Below the pieces are notes generated by a model that did no database searches, was not told the origin of the DNA, and saw only the letters and a program-made list of their open reading frames with translations. DNA of 64,000 nucleotides from Cytobacillus luteolus (GTDB lineage Bacteria > Bacillota > Bacilli > Bacillales > Bacillaceae_L), in NCBI RefSeq assembly GCF_017873715.1, contig NZ_JAGGKM010000003.1:372001-436000 (forward strand). The letters are read 5' to 3'. The position numbers and the translations under genes were made by a program. Each line of letters starts with the position of its first letter. Position 1 is the first letter of the stretch. Shown here piece after piece: positions 55,192 to 63,420 of the stretch.

Positions 55192-55728
55192 ATGGATGAA
55201 AATAACAAAAAGATTGGTCGTAATAAAAAAGATTCTAATGACGATATGATAAATTTGGTCGATAATTTAAACCGACAAGATGATGTAAAATATAACCGTC
55301 GTTCATTTTTAAAAGCAACTGTAGGTGCTTCGGTAACATTGGGACTTGCAACATTACCGTTCTCGATTAAAGCAATGATGGACGACGGTGCCAAAGACGT
55401 GAATCGTGTAGAAATTGCTAAATTATCCGATGTCCCAAAGGGTGAATCCTTTAAATTTGGTTATCCAACTGAAGATGACATGGCCTTGCTGGTTCATACA
55501 AAGAATGGTCAATTAAAGGCATATAATAGTAAATGTACTCATTTATCATGTCCAGTTTTTTATGAAAGTACAAAAGACGTACTGCTTTGCCCGTGTCATA
55601 AAGGATACTTCAACGTATCAACTGGTCATCCAATGGCTGGTCCTCCACAACGTGAATTACCATTAATCGAGCTTGAAGTTATCGATGATGTGATTTACGC
55701 GGTAGGAAGGAAGATCCGTCATGGATAA
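55192..55728 (+). CDS. Rieske [2Fe-2S] protein with Tat-type anchor
   Basis: 178 residues. A polar N-terminus of 34 residues leads to NRRSFLKAT and a hydrophobic stretch (VGASVTLGLATLPF), a twin-arginine-like anchor. Rieske ligands are C115/H117 (CTHLSC) and C133/H136 (CPCHKG), with the disulfide pair C120 and C135 as in high-potential Rieske proteins of bc complexes. It would lie on the outer face of the membrane. It overlaps the next gene by 8 bases. A Rieske partner beside a DmsB-type ferredoxin and a molybdenum enzyme without signal is unusual. Confidence 0.88.
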   Translation: MDENNKKIGRNKKDSNDDMINLVDNLNRQDDVKYNRRSFLKATVGASVTLGLATLPFSIKAMMDDGAKDVNRVEIAKLSDVPKGESFKFGYPTEDDMALLVHTKNGQLKAYNSKCTHLSCPVFYESTKDVLLCPCHKGYFNVSTGHPMAGPPQRELPLIELEVIDDVIYAVGRKIRHG

Positions 55729-55915
55729 AAAAATATACTGGATCATCATTTTTATAACGCTTGCAACAAATGTTGTTATGATTCAATTGACAGCAGAATC
55801 TTATTTTGGGAAAGAATATGAGGATGTATACAAATTTACAATAGTCGGAGTACTGTCAGCAATTATTGCATATATAACATTTATTCTTTGGAAAAAAGAA
55901 GAGTATAAAAAATAA
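55721..55915 (+). CDS. Small membrane protein of the redox module
   Basis: 64 residues overlapping the Rieske gene by 8 bases. Two membrane helices (IYWIIIFITLATNVVMIQL; FTIVGVLSAIIAYITFILW) joined by a short acidic loop, ending KKEEYKK. No cofactor ligands. It probably stabilises the membrane part of the complex. A terminator follows, so the module has five genes. Confidence 0.65.
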   Translation: MDKKIYWIIIFITLATNVVMIQLTAESYFGKEYEDVYKFTIVGVLSAIIAYITFILWKKEEYKK

Positions 55916-55924
55916 CTATATCCC

Positions 55925-55955
55925 CAAAAAGCCACCTAATAAAGTGGCTTTTTTA
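55925..55955 (+). terminator. Redox module terminator
   Basis: Perfect stem AAAAAGCCAC/GTGGCTTTTT with an 8-base loop, ten bases after the last gene. Confidence 0.9.
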
Positions 55956-56020
55956 TGTTTAGCAAAGGGAATATTTTAATTAAAGTAGTAGAACTTAAGT
56001 AGTGAAAGTAGGTGAGAAGC

Positions 56021-56260
56021 ATGGATCATGAGCGTGATTATGATCGAGATTATTCTAAAGATGATACGTATACAGATACGGAATTAAAAGAGGTTCTAGA
56101 AAGTTCATACGAAGTAGAAAATGAATTAATGCGTGGATATATCCTTGCTGCTGAACGCATACATGATGATGAAGAGTTAAAGCTTCGTTTACGTAATTTT
56201 GCTGAAGGAAATTCAAAGAGAACAAAACAACTACAAGATGAAATTGAAAAAATGCAGTAG
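56021..56260 (+). CDS. Small acidic helical protein
   Basis: 79 residues from an ATG behind AGGTGAG. The first 20 residues are rich in D, R and Y (DHERDYDRDYSKDD); the rest is helical: ELKEVLESSYEVENELMRGY, ILAAERIHDDEELKLRLRNF. The helical pattern resembles half of a ferritin-like or coat-related bundle. No family I can name. Confidence 0.6.
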   Translation: MDHERDYDRDYSKDDTYTDTELKEVLESSYEVENELMRGYILAAERIHDDEELKLRLRNFAEGNSKRTKQLQDEIEKMQ

Positions 56261-56283
56261 AGTGGCCTCTACTGCATTTTTTT
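56250..56283. terminator. Bidirectional terminator
   Basis: Perfect 12-base stem AATGCAGTAGAG/CTCTACTGCATT; the left arm overlaps the stop of the plus gene, and the converging gene begins to end at 56290. Confidence 0.85.
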
Positions 56284-56289
56284 GGTGTG

Positions 56290-56847
56290 TTACATCTCTC
56301 CGGTTGGTTCAATGGCTAATTGTTTACCTGTATACGTTCTTTCTCCAAATAGTGTTACAAGTGTACAGCTAGTAATTATAAATTGTTCTTGGTTTGTTTG
56401 GTCTGTTTCATAACCAACGAGGAGTCCAGATGCAACTTCTAATCCTATCTCATTATAGACCTTTACCTTTTGGCCCTCCATTGATACATGTTTTGCTCTA
56501 TTTAAAAACACCGTCCAGTTATCCCAATTCGTGATAATATAGGCTGGTTCTCCATTTTCAAGATAGCCTAGCAAGCTTTTTGAATCGTCAATCTTACCGT
56601 TAATGCCTGCATTTACTGAAAGGATTAGGTGATGTAAAAGCTCATATTCCTTGAATGTCAGTGTTCCAGCGTAAAGGATGGTAAGGGCCGTTGTAGCCTC
56701 ATCATTTATTGCAGTGGCTAGTTCTTTAAAGTTCTCTGTACGGTAAGAGAATGAGTTGTCAGCTTTATTAAAAAACTGATGATCCTCTAGTATTTCATTA
56801 ATTTTGTTAGCTTTATCTTTATTATATAAAATTGTCGTAGATAGCAT
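56290..56847 (-). CDS. Hypothetical protein
   Basis: 185 residues; the second ATG (56847) lies 8 bases after GGAGGG and is preferred over the first, two codons upstream. Helical N-terminal half (residues 1-75), then a beta-rich half with WDNWTVFLNRAKHVSMEGQK and EIGLEVASGLLVGYETD. Cytoplasmic, no cysteine motif. Unknown family. Confidence 0.65.
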   Translation of the reverse strand: MLSTTILYNKDKANKINEILEDHQFFNKADNSFSYRTENFKELATAINDEATTALTILYAGTLTFKEYELLHHLILSVNAGINGKIDDSKSLLGYLENGEPAYIITNWDNWTVFLNRAKHVSMEGQKVKVYNEIGLEVASGLLVGYETDQTNQEQFIITSCTLVTLFGERTYTGKQLAIEPTGEM

Positions 56848-56996
56848 AGTCATAACCCTCCCGTGTTCTTTATTACATAACTAAATGATATCGAACTATT
56901 GAAAAGGTAGATATGATATTTATCACATTTGTTTGAGTGAAAACAAGTCTCCTTGTGCAAATTAGTAAAGAGACTATTATATAGGAGGCGAATGGA

Positions 56997-57152
56997 ATGT
57001 CTAAACAAGGTACATCCAATCCAAATCAGAATGGCCAGCAAATTGCTATGCAAAAAGGAAGAAATGATGTGGAACTTGGATCAGATGTTCAAGTAGGAAA
57101 TAGCGATCACCAAAGCCAGAAGAAAAGTGGTAGACAAGTTAATAAAAAGTAA
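56997..57152 (+). CDS. Small hydrophilic protein, 51 residues
   Basis: ATG behind ATAGGAGGCG; a strong terminator follows. Reads MSKQGTSNPNQNGQQIAMQK, GRNDVELGSDVQVGNSDHQS and QKKSGRQVNKK. The glutamine-, asparagine- and glycine-rich make-up recalls small acid-soluble spore proteins, but no cleavage motif or family match is clear. Confidence 0.6.
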   Translation: MSKQGTSNPNQNGQQIAMQKGRNDVELGSDVQVGNSDHQSQKKSGRQVNKK

Positions 57153-57158
57153 TAAAAA

Positions 57159-57196
57159 TAGAGAACATGTCTGAGATTGAGGACATGTTCTCTTCT
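57159..57196 (+). terminator. Rho-independent terminator
   Basis: Perfect 12-base stem AGAGAACATGTC/GACATGTTCTCT with a 10-base loop, then TCTT-rich sequence. Confidence 0.8.
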
Positions 57197-57230
57197 TATT
57201 AAGAAAGTATATTGAACGTCCAATTCGAAT

Positions 57231-57368
57231 ATAGACCGTTCCTTTGTGCTGCAGGCACTTGCTTTCCGCGGGGAGGAAGTCGAGCCTCCTCAACGTTCCG
57301 TCTGTGGGGTCTCGACCTTTCCTCTATCTCCCGCAGGAGTCAAGTGCCTTCCGCTCAAATCCACTCTT
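57231..57368 (+). repeat. GC-rich interspersed repeat, copy 2
   Basis: About 138 bases matching 43482-43680 without the nested insert. Starts ATAGACCGTTCCTT, holds GCAGGCACTTGCTTTCCGCG and ends with AGTCAAGTGCCTTCCGCT. Ends are inverted relative to each other (GGCACTTG/CAAGTGCC), so it can fold as one long hairpin. Confidence 0.85.
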
Positions 57369-57394
57369 CAAATTCAATTAGTTAATTTGCCAAT

Positions 57395-58204
57395 TCAAGA
57401 AATTGGTTGTTCAGCTAGTCTCTCTTGAATTTTTCGTTTTCTGTATAACATCATTCCCACTTCAGCGATGTCCTGAATCATTGATTTGTTGACTAGAGCA
57501 CCGAAGATTATTCCTGCAATTGGGACTAATTGAAATAGCTTCTTCCAGCCAAAGTTATCACGATAGGTTGTTACTACTTCACGCCATCCTTGAATCTCCG
57601 AGAAAACGTGAGCATGGTTATTTCCTTTTGAAAAAGTTTCTAAATCTTCTAATATTGTTTGCTTTCCAACGATATCTGACGAAGCAAATTGAAGACATTT
57701 AACTATGAAGATTCGCTCTTGCTTATCATCTGGATCATAGCCATAACACATCGCAATTTCTTGTAACGTTTTTAGGGATAGTCCTAATAATACCGGGATA
57801 TCAATAGCCAATGTAAAGATTCCACCGATTCCTGTTGTTGCTCCTTGTATTCCAGCAATCGTTGTACGGGATTCACCGATACCTCTTGCGACATCATCCA
57901 TTACGTTAAGAGGAAGTGACTGAACATCCTGAAGCGTGAGCAACTGTTGAGGTGTTTTCTTATCAAACCTCTTTAGGAATTGATCTTGGTTAACCAAATA
58001 CTGCCCACCTGTTTGAATATAATTTCCTAGTTCGTCGATAGCCGCGCCAAGTTTATCGTGGATAAATTTCGGTGTCACTTTATCAATAATCTTAAAGGGG
58101 AGTCTACTTAATTTTTCCCAAAACCACAGATCCTTTTGATCCTTTTCCCATCTAACAATTTCCACAAGCTTTACTTTTAGTTCTTCATTCGATTCCATTT
58201 GCAT
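57395..58204 (-). CDS. EcsC-family protein
   Basis: 269 residues. The EcsC domain covers most of it: DKLGAAIDELGNYIQTGGQY, GATTGIGGIFTLAIDIPVLL, GLSLKTLQEIAMCYGYDPDD, then VPIAGIIFGALVNKSMIQDI. Two hydrophobic stretches may insert in or touch the membrane. Named after EcsC of the ecs ABC locus, but no ABC genes are near. Start at 58204 (AAAGGATGA upstream) or two codons later. Function unknown. Confidence 0.8.
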   Translation of the reverse strand: MQMESNEELKVKLVEIVRWEKDQKDLWFWEKLSRLPFKIIDKVTPKFIHDKLGAAIDELGNYIQTGGQYLVNQDQFLKRFDKKTPQQLLTLQDVQSLPLNVMDDVARGIGESRTTIAGIQGATTGIGGIFTLAIDIPVLLGLSLKTLQEIAMCYGYDPDDKQERIFIVKCLQFASSDIVGKQTILEDLETFSKGNNHAHVFSEIQGWREVVTTYRDNFGWKKLFQLVPIAGIIFGALVNKSMIQDIAEVGMMLYRKRKIQERLAEQPIS

Positions 58205-58319
58205 CTATGCTCATCCTTTATTTAGTAAATAAAATGTTGGAGCCCATTTATTATTTAGACATTAACCTATCGGCTTTTATATGAATAAGGTATGTTGAAT
58301 AAAATCTAGGAGGATCAAG

Positions 58320-58808
58320 ATGGATCATAATCATTTAGCTTGGCATGAAACATTAGAACTACACGAATTAGTTGTCTTTCAATCGGTAGGGTTAATGAAA
58401 TTAAAGAAATTTGTAAACGAGGTAGAATGTCCTACTCTTCAAAAATTGTATATCACAACTATTGCACAACTTGAACAAAATTTAAAGGAATTATTAAAAT
58501 TTTATCCTATGGCTCCAGATGCCCGTGAGAACCTTGATGATTGGAGAGCCTATGATAAGGCATTTTATTCTGGAGACCTGTTAGCTTTTGCGAAAACTGC
58601 AGTAAGAAATTATGCCATAGCTATCACGGAAACAGCCACTCCTATACTTAGGGATGTTTTAACAAAACAGCTTCAAGTAGCGATTAAATTACATGCATCT
58701 GTGTATAACTACATGTATGAAAGGGATTATTACCCTTCTTATGATTTGTCAAAGCTTTTAGCTAACGATATAAAACTTGCAAATAAAGCAATCTCGCTAA
58801 ATTCATAG
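58320..58808 (+). CDS. Spore coat protein, CotF type
   Basis: 162 residues, ATG behind TAGGAGG. Starts [20 protein letters not shown] and continues [20 protein letters not shown]; later [20 protein letters not shown]. These match the CotF/YhcQ coat-protein family, a four-helix ferritin-like bundle found on the inner coat. The context (small spore-like genes, terminators at both ends) agrees. It supports an endospore-forming host. Confidence 0.8.
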   Translation: MDHNHLAWHETLELHELVVFQSVGLMKLKKFVNEVECPTLQKLYITTIAQLEQNLKELLKFYPMAPDARENLDDWRAYDKAFYSGDLLAFAKTAVRNYAIAITETATPILRDVLTKQLQVAIKLHASVYNYMYERDYYPSYDLSKLLANDIKLANKAISLNS

Positions 58809-58812
58809 CACA

Positions 58813-58851
58813 TAAAGGCTGTCCTTGGAAGATTATGGGGCAGCCTTTTTA
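58813..58851. terminator. Bidirectional terminator
   Basis: Arms AAAGGCTG and CAGCCTTT with extra CC/GG pairing and TTTTT; between the coat gene and converging copZ. Confidence 0.8.
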
Positions 58852-58853
58852 AA

Positions 58854-59063
58854 TTATTGGCCTAGTTGATAACCTGTGTTTTGGACGGCGTCTTTAAGTT
58901 GTTGTTCTTTCACTTGATTTTGATCATATTGTACAACCGCCGTTTCTTCATTTAAGTCAACTAAAGCTCTTTCAACGCCATTTATCGCTAATAGAGAATT
59001 TTCAATAGCTTCTACACACTTCTCACAAGTCATTCCTTTTATATGTAAGGTTGTTTCTGACAT
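58854..59063 (-). CDS. copZ: Copper chaperone CopZ-like
   Basis: ATG at 59063 chosen for spacing from AAGGAGGAG; a GTG three codons upstream touches it. 69 residues of a single heavy-metal-associated domain with GMTCEKC (the CxxC copper site) at residues 9-15 and the usual beta-alpha-beta-beta-alpha-beta order. It carries Cu(I) in the cytoplasm to CopA. No copA or csoR lies next to it in this window, so it is an orphan copy. Confidence 0.88.
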   Translation of the reverse strand: MSETTLHIKGMTCEKCVEAIENSLLAINGVERALVDLNEETAVVQYDQNQVKEQQLKDAVQNTGYQLGQ

Positions 59064-59191
59064 TTGAAACACTCCTCCTTATCTATTTAGTAATAATATT
59101 GCCTCATTTAGGAAGAATTATGAAAACAATACATGATACTACGAAATAAGACTATGCTAAGAATAATTTTACGTAAGAAAAGAGGGATAGG

Positions 59192-60001
59192 ATGCCTGAA
59201 CTGCCTGAAATGGAAACTTATAAGAATTTGTTGAATGAGAAGTTAAAAGGGATGTTGATTAAGGATGTAGTTATTAATAGAGAAAAATCGATCAATGTCC
59301 CAGTTTCTCAATTTATAAGTGATGTGACTGGCACAAGAATAATCGAAGTTGAGAGGGCTGCCAAACAACTCATTTTTCGTTTAGATAATGGTAAAAGTCT
59401 ATTACTTCACTTAATGTTAGGTGGGTTAATGTATATAGGTAACGAACAAGACAGTCCAGACAGAACCAAGCAAATTGAACTTGTATTTGAAAAAAATCGT
59501 TTATATTTTATAGGCTTAAGATTAGGGTATCTTCATTTATACAACCAAACTAACCTAAAAGTTGAACTAGCTGACCTTGGTCCAGATCCTTTAAGTGAGG
59601 AATTTACATACCAGCGTTTTGAAGAGCTTGTTTTATCAAAAAAGGGAATGCTAAAGACAACTCTTGTTAATCAACAGTTCATTGCAGGAATCGGAAATTG
59701 TTACTCAGACGAGATTTGCTTTTATGCAAGGTTATTGCCTACCAGGAAATTTAATAAGCTAGAGGGTTCGGAAGTTAAATCCTTATACACTTCGATTCAA
59801 AGTGTGCTAAAAGAGGCCATACGATTAGGTGGTTATATGGAGATGAAGCTTTTCAATTCAGACAGTTTAACCGGTGGTTATAACGATAACTGTATGGTAT
59901 ATGACCGTGAAGGTGAACCTTGTCCTAGATGTAAAGAACAAATCAAGAAAGAAATAATCTCTTCTCGAAAAATGTTCTTTTGTCTAAAATGCCAAAAGTA
60001 A
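59192..60001 (+). CDS. Formamidopyrimidine-DNA glycosylase family protein (Fpg/Nei paralogue)
   Basis: 269 residues. N-terminal PELPEMET supplies the catalytic proline and glutamate; ERAAKQLIFRLDNG holds the conserved lysine. A helix-two-turn-helix (KTTLVNQQFIAGIGNCYSDE) and a C-terminal zinc finger (CPRC ... CLKC) complete the DNA-binding parts. It removes damaged bases. The sequence is divergent from housekeeping MutM (no polA/coaE context), so substrate preference is open. RBS is AGGGATAGG. Confidence 0.85.
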   Translation: MPELPEMETYKNLLNEKLKGMLIKDVVINREKSINVPVSQFISDVTGTRIIEVERAAKQLIFRLDNGKSLLLHLMLGGLMYIGNEQDSPDRTKQIELVFEKNRLYFIGLRLGYLHLYNQTNLKVELADLGPDPLSEEFTYQRFEELVLSKKGMLKTTLVNQQFIAGIGNCYSDEICFYARLLPTRKFNKLEGSEVKSLYTSIQSVLKEAIRLGGYMEMKLFNSDSLTGGYNDNCMVYDREGEPCPRCKEQIKKEIISSRKMFFCLKCQK

Positions 60002-60007
60002 CATAAA

Positions 60008-60040
60008 AACAATCAGTAGGTTTTACCCACTGATTGTTAA
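60008..60040 (-). terminator. Rho-independent terminator
   Basis: Perfect stem AACAATCAGT/ACTGATTGTT. On the minus strand it is followed by TTTTTA, so it most likely ends the gene at 60045-60278. Confidence 0.65.
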
Positions 60041-60044
60041 TGTA

Positions 60045-60278
60045 TCACGCAGTATCTTCATGATTATCATTTAATATGTTTTCGTTGTAGATAAGGGCCC
60101 CAGTGCGAATAAGGGAGTGAAATTGCTGAAGAGGGAAAACGCCTCTACTTCTTGCTTCTTCCATCTCAATACAGACTGTTGACTGATTAACGTTGAGAAT
60201 CTTTAATGTTTTAGCTTTACAAAAATTAGGTACAAACTTTTTTGTAATATCAAATACCATATTTTCTTTTAAGTCCAC
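60045..60278 (-). CDS. Hypothetical small protein
   Basis: 77 residues from a GTG behind GGAGGG. Reads MDLKENMVFDITKKFVPNFC and has KTLKILNVNQSTVCIEMEEA and FPLQQFHSLIRTGALIYNEN. The short beta pattern suggests a small barrel. No family recognised; transcribed alone on the minus strand. Confidence 0.6.
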   Translation of the reverse strand: MDLKENMVFDITKKFVPNFCKAKTLKILNVNQSTVCIEMEEARSRGVFPLQQFHSLIRTGALIYNENILNDNHEDTA

Positions 60279-60385
60279 TTGTTTTTGCCCTCCGTATATA
60301 CAAACATTAACAATATTTTTTCCTTGTTAAAGGAAAACTATACCAAATATTTGTATGTATTGTTGTTTTTTTCCATGGGGTTCAC

Positions 60386-60645
60386 GGTGCCTAATCAGTA
60401 CCTTTGAAGCAGCTCAATTCAAGTTATTTCCAACCAGGTGCACTAATCGGTACCTTTGAAGCAGCTGAATTCAAGCTATTTCCAATGAGGTGCACTAATC
60501 AGTAGCTTTGGAGCAGCTCAATTCAACTTATTTCCAATGAGGTGCACTAATAGGTATCTTTGAAGCAGCTCAATTCAAGTTATTTCCAACCAGGTGCACT
60601 TATCGGTACCTTTAATAAAGCTCAATTCAAGTTATTTTCTTATTA
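60386..60645 (+). repeat. Five tandem repeats of 51-52 bases
   Basis: Units start at 60386, 60437, 60489, 60541 and 60593 and each holds GGTGCACTAATCGGTACCTT, TGAAGCAGCTCAATTCAAG and TTATTTCCAA. Copies are about 85-95% alike; the last is degraded. The period is not a multiple of three and no frame crosses the array, so it is noncoding. The stretch 60279-60746 holds nothing else but a possible promoter for yojF. Confidence 0.9.
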
Positions 60646-60746
60646 AGTGCATCAGTCAATCCTATGAGGTAAATTAAGAAATCGTATTTATGGAAGTTCA
60701 TCAAAAAAGGTTGTAAAATGAAACAGAAAAGAATGGGGGAATGGCT

Positions 60747-61091
60747 TTGAAAGCAATTGATGTTTACGAAGTACAAGCAACATTAAACGGCTTAGTTAAT
60801 CAGGAATTATACATTCACCTTGAAACGACAAAGGGTGCCTATGCTGCACATAATGATGATTCTCAAGTAGCTGTTGGTGCATACATACGAAATGCAAAAG
60901 TTATTTATAACCACGGAAAAATTACTGGAGACGGCCCTTATCGAGTTGGTCTTAAGATGGATCTTGGGTGGATCTATGCTGAAGGGGTAACTGATTGGGA
61001 GTTTGATGATAAAGGAAGATTACTTTTAACCGGACATGATAGCGAAGGCAGACTTACGGTGTCATTACAATTAAGTCCTAATCCATTTTAA
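60747..61091 (+). CDS. yojF: YojF-family protein (DUF1806)
   Basis: TTG at 60747 is preferred: the run GGGGG touches the ATG at 60741 but sits 7 bases before the TTG, and YojF proteins begin MKAI. 114 residues with LYIHLETTKGAYAAH, VGAYIRNAKVIYNHGKI, GPYRVGLKMDLGWIYAEGVT and LTVSLQLSPNPF. It is a small beta-barrel protein always paired with bshB2. 23 bases before bshB2. Confidence 0.9.
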   Translation: MKAIDVYEVQATLNGLVNQELYIHLETTKGAYAAHNDDSQVAVGAYIRNAKVIYNHGKITGDGPYRVGLKMDLGWIYAEGVTDWEFDDKGRLLLTGHDSEGRLTVSLQLSPNPF

Positions 61092-61114
61092 CGATAAAAG
61101 GGAGGTACTTTTAG

Positions 61115-61774
61115 ATGGAACGTCACATTTTAATGGTTTTTCCACACCCTGATGATGAAGCATTTGGGACAGCAGGCTTTATTGTCAAGCAAACAAAACA
61201 AGGTGTACCGGTAACCTATGCTTGCGCGACATTAGGTGAAATGGGAAGAAACATGGGTAAACCTTTTTTTGCTAACCGTGAAACATTACCAGGGATACGA
61301 AAAAAAGAGCTTGAAGATGCTTGTAAAGTAATGGGTATTCAAGATTTGCGAATGCTTGGTTTTAGAGATAAAACATTAGAATTCGAAGAAGAAGGTAAAT
61401 TAAGCTCTTCCGTTGAGGAGATTATAAACGAAATTAATCCTTCTTTGGTTATTACTTTTTATCCAGGACATGGTGTTCATCCTGATCATGATGCAACTGG
61501 GGCAGCTGTGATTGATGCATTATCAAGAATACCTGCACAAAAGAGACCGACTGTGTATTGTAAAGCGATTACAAAAGATGTTTTTGAAGTGTTAGGCAAA
61601 CCGGATGTAGTCGTTGATGTATCTGATGTATTAGATACTAAAATTGCTGCCATGGAGGCGCACCGCTCTCAAACAGAAGGGCTGTTATCACGCATGAAAG
61701 ATAATCTTAATTCTGCTGACTCAGATATTATGGGCTGGCTTAAAAAAGAGTCTTTTTGGATTTATAAATGGTAA
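61115..61774 (+). CDS. bshB2: Bacillithiol biosynthesis deacetylase BshB2
   Basis: 219 residues. LmbE-type zinc motif HPDDEAFG near residue 11 and GVHPDHDATG near residue 126, with LGEMGRNMG between. It removes the acetyl group from GlcNAc-malate to give GlcN-malate in bacillithiol synthesis, and relatives also act on drug conjugates (Bca activity). The yojF-bshB2 operon is typical of Bacillus. AGGGAGG precedes the ATG. Confidence 0.93.
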   Translation: MERHILMVFPHPDDEAFGTAGFIVKQTKQGVPVTYACATLGEMGRNMGKPFFANRETLPGIRKKELEDACKVMGIQDLRMLGFRDKTLEFEEEGKLSSSVEEIINEINPSLVITFYPGHGVHPDHDATGAAVIDALSRIPAQKRPTVYCKAITKDVFEVLGKPDVVVDVSDVLDTKIAAMEAHRSQTEGLLSRMKDNLNSADSDIMGWLKKESFWIYKW

Positions 61775-61803
61775 AACAGACCTTAAATTCAATATAATTT
61801 CTA

Positions 61804-61838
61804 AGCCTTTATCCTACCGATAAAGGTTATTTTTATTT
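61804..61838 (+). terminator. Rho-independent terminator
   Basis: Perfect 8-base stem CCTTTATC/GATAAAGG with loop CTACC and a T-rich tail after bshB2. Confidence 0.8.
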
Positions 61839-61885
61839 TCTAATTAGCTAATACTAAGGACAGTTCTAAGGAGGGACAATTCACT

Positions 61886-62701
61886 ATGGATTACGGTCTT
61901 ATTTTAGAATACGGCTGGGTTCTTCTTGTCCTAATAGCACTGGAAGGTATACTCGCCGCAGACAATGCCTTAGTAATGGCAATAATGGTTAAGCACTTAC
62001 CCGAAGATCAGCGGAAGAAAGCTCTATTTTATGGATTAGCAGGTGCTTTCGTATTCCGGTTTGCTTCATTATTTGCTATCTCGTTCTTAGTAGATGTATG
62101 GCAAGTACAAGCATTAGGTGCACTGTACCTAATTTTCATTGCAACAAACCATTTAGTTAAGAAGTTTGTCCTAAGAAAAGGTGAACATACAGATGTAAAG
62201 GGAGCCAAGGGTTCAGGCTTTTGGGTGACAGTCTTAAAAGTCGAACTGGCTGATATAGCTTTCGCAGTTGATTCAATCTTAGCAGCTGTTGCTTTAGCCG
62301 TAACACTTCCTACTACTAACCTTCCACCAATTGGAGGAATGGACGGAGGTCAATTTCTAGTCATTCTTGCAGGTGGGGTAATTGGATTAATTATTATGAG
62401 GTTTGCAGCTACGTACTTTGTTAAATTGCTTAAGCGTAAACCAGGTCTTGAAACTGCAGCCTTTCTAATTGTTGGTTGGGTCGGTGTCAAATTAGCTGTG
62501 TATACACTAGCACATCCAGCACTAGGGATTTTATATAAGGGCTTTCCAAAACTGCCAGCCTGGAAAATTTCCTTCTGGATCGTGTTGGTCGGAATAGCGC
62601 TAGGTGGTTGGTTCCTATCGAAAGAACATCCACTTCCATTAGAAGATGAAACAGAAGAAGGCTTAAACCAGGAAGAGAAAATGTTGAAAAAAGCACCTTA
62701 A
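61886..62701 (+). CDS. TerC-family membrane protein (YkoY-like)
   Basis: 271 residues with about seven membrane helices. Conserved acidic metal-binding motifs EGILAADNALVMA and VELADIAFAVDSILAA are the TerC signature. Relatives YkoY, YceF and MeeF export manganese, including for metalation of secreted enzymes. AAGGAGGG precedes the ATG. The 111-base leader is too short and lacks the sequence of a yybP-ykoY manganese riboswitch. Confidence 0.88.
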   Translation: MDYGLILEYGWVLLVLIALEGILAADNALVMAIMVKHLPEDQRKKALFYGLAGAFVFRFASLFAISFLVDVWQVQALGALYLIFIATNHLVKKFVLRKGEHTDVKGAKGSGFWVTVLKVELADIAFAVDSILAAVALAVTLPTTNLPPIGGMDGGQFLVILAGGVIGLIIMRFAATYFVKLLKRKPGLETAAFLIVGWVGVKLAVYTLAHPALGILYKGFPKLPAWKISFWIVLVGIALGGWFLSKEHPLPLEDETEEGLNQEEKMLKKAP

Positions 62702-62704
62702 AAT

Positions 62705-62740
62705 GAAGGGGAACGCAATAAAAAGGCGTTCCCCTTTTTG
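62705..62740 (+). terminator. Rho-independent terminator
   Basis: Perfect 11-base stem AAGGGGAACGC/GCGTTCCCCTT and a T-run after the TerC gene. Confidence 0.88.
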
Positions 62741-62797
62741 CTAAGAACTGCTATATTGTAATGGGAAATAGTAATTAAGATCATGGGGGTAATCTGT

Positions 62798-63067
62798 TTG
62801 GATTATAAAAAACTGTTAGCTGCTTATCGCTCTTTGTGGGTTAACCGTGAACTTAAGACGGTTGAAGGTGATGAGGAGGAGACATTGATTGAAGCAATTG
62901 AACGTGATTTAAAAGATGAAAATGCACATCCACGTGTTAGGAAATCTCCTCATACTAAATTTTTATGGGCAACGAAACGAATTGGACAAGGTGCTATATC
63001 TGATGAAGAGAAATTACGTTTAATTGATATACATATTGAAATAGTAGAACGGTTGGATCATTCCTAG
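62798..63067 (+). CDS. Hypothetical small protein
   Basis: TTG at 62798 is 7-9 bases after GGGGGT; the frame upstream is not conserved-looking. 89 residues: DYKKLLAAYRSLWVNRELKT, then an acidic helix and HPRVRKSPHTKFLWATKRIG. Soluble, mixed charge. No family recognised. Confidence 0.6.
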   Translation: MDYKKLLAAYRSLWVNRELKTVEGDEEETLIEAIERDLKDENAHPRVRKSPHTKFLWATKRIGQGAISDEEKLRLIDIHIEIVERLDHS

Positions 63068-63195
63068 TTAGAAAACTTCTCTGAGTAGGTAAAAAGTTGC
63101 GAAAAATGTAACATTTTCTAAACTCCTATACAAGCCTTTATCTGTTCCGTATAATATATCTATTCTTTAGAGGCCTAAAAAAGGAGGATATTCTA

Positions 63196-63375
63196 ATGAA
63201 TGTATATATGGATATATCCATCATTCTATTTTCATTTGTAGTTCTCACGACAGTTTATACTGTATTAAAAACGACAACGAAACGATTTATCAAGTTTTCG
63301 ATTGCTAGCACGATTAGTGTCATTTTATTAGTGATCATTTGGCGATCACTATCTATAATCACTTATTTTCATTAA
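63196..63375 (+). CDS. Small two-helix membrane protein, 59 residues
   Basis: Perfect AAAGGAGGATATTCTA before the ATG. Two membrane helices (MDISIILFSFVVLTTVYTVL; FSIASTISVILLVIIW) separated by the basic loop KTTTKRFIK, and a terminator right after. No family recognised. Confidence 0.65.
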   Translation: MNVYMDISIILFSFVVLTTVYTVLKTTTKRFIKFSIASTISVILLVIIWRSLSIITYFH

Positions 63376-63383
63376 AAATTGTC

Positions 63384-63420
63384 AACAGTAACGACTCTAT
63401 AAAATCGTTACTGTTTTTTT
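63384..63420. terminator. Bidirectional terminator
   Basis: Perfect 11-base stem AACAGTAACGA/TCGTTACTGTT with a T-run; lies between the small membrane gene and the converging gene at 63408. Confidence 0.85.

Noticed and set aside
61775-61885. yybP-ykoY manganese riboswitch before the TerC gene
   Set aside because: The leader is only about 110 bases, includes the bshB2 terminator, and shows none of the conserved riboswitch core.
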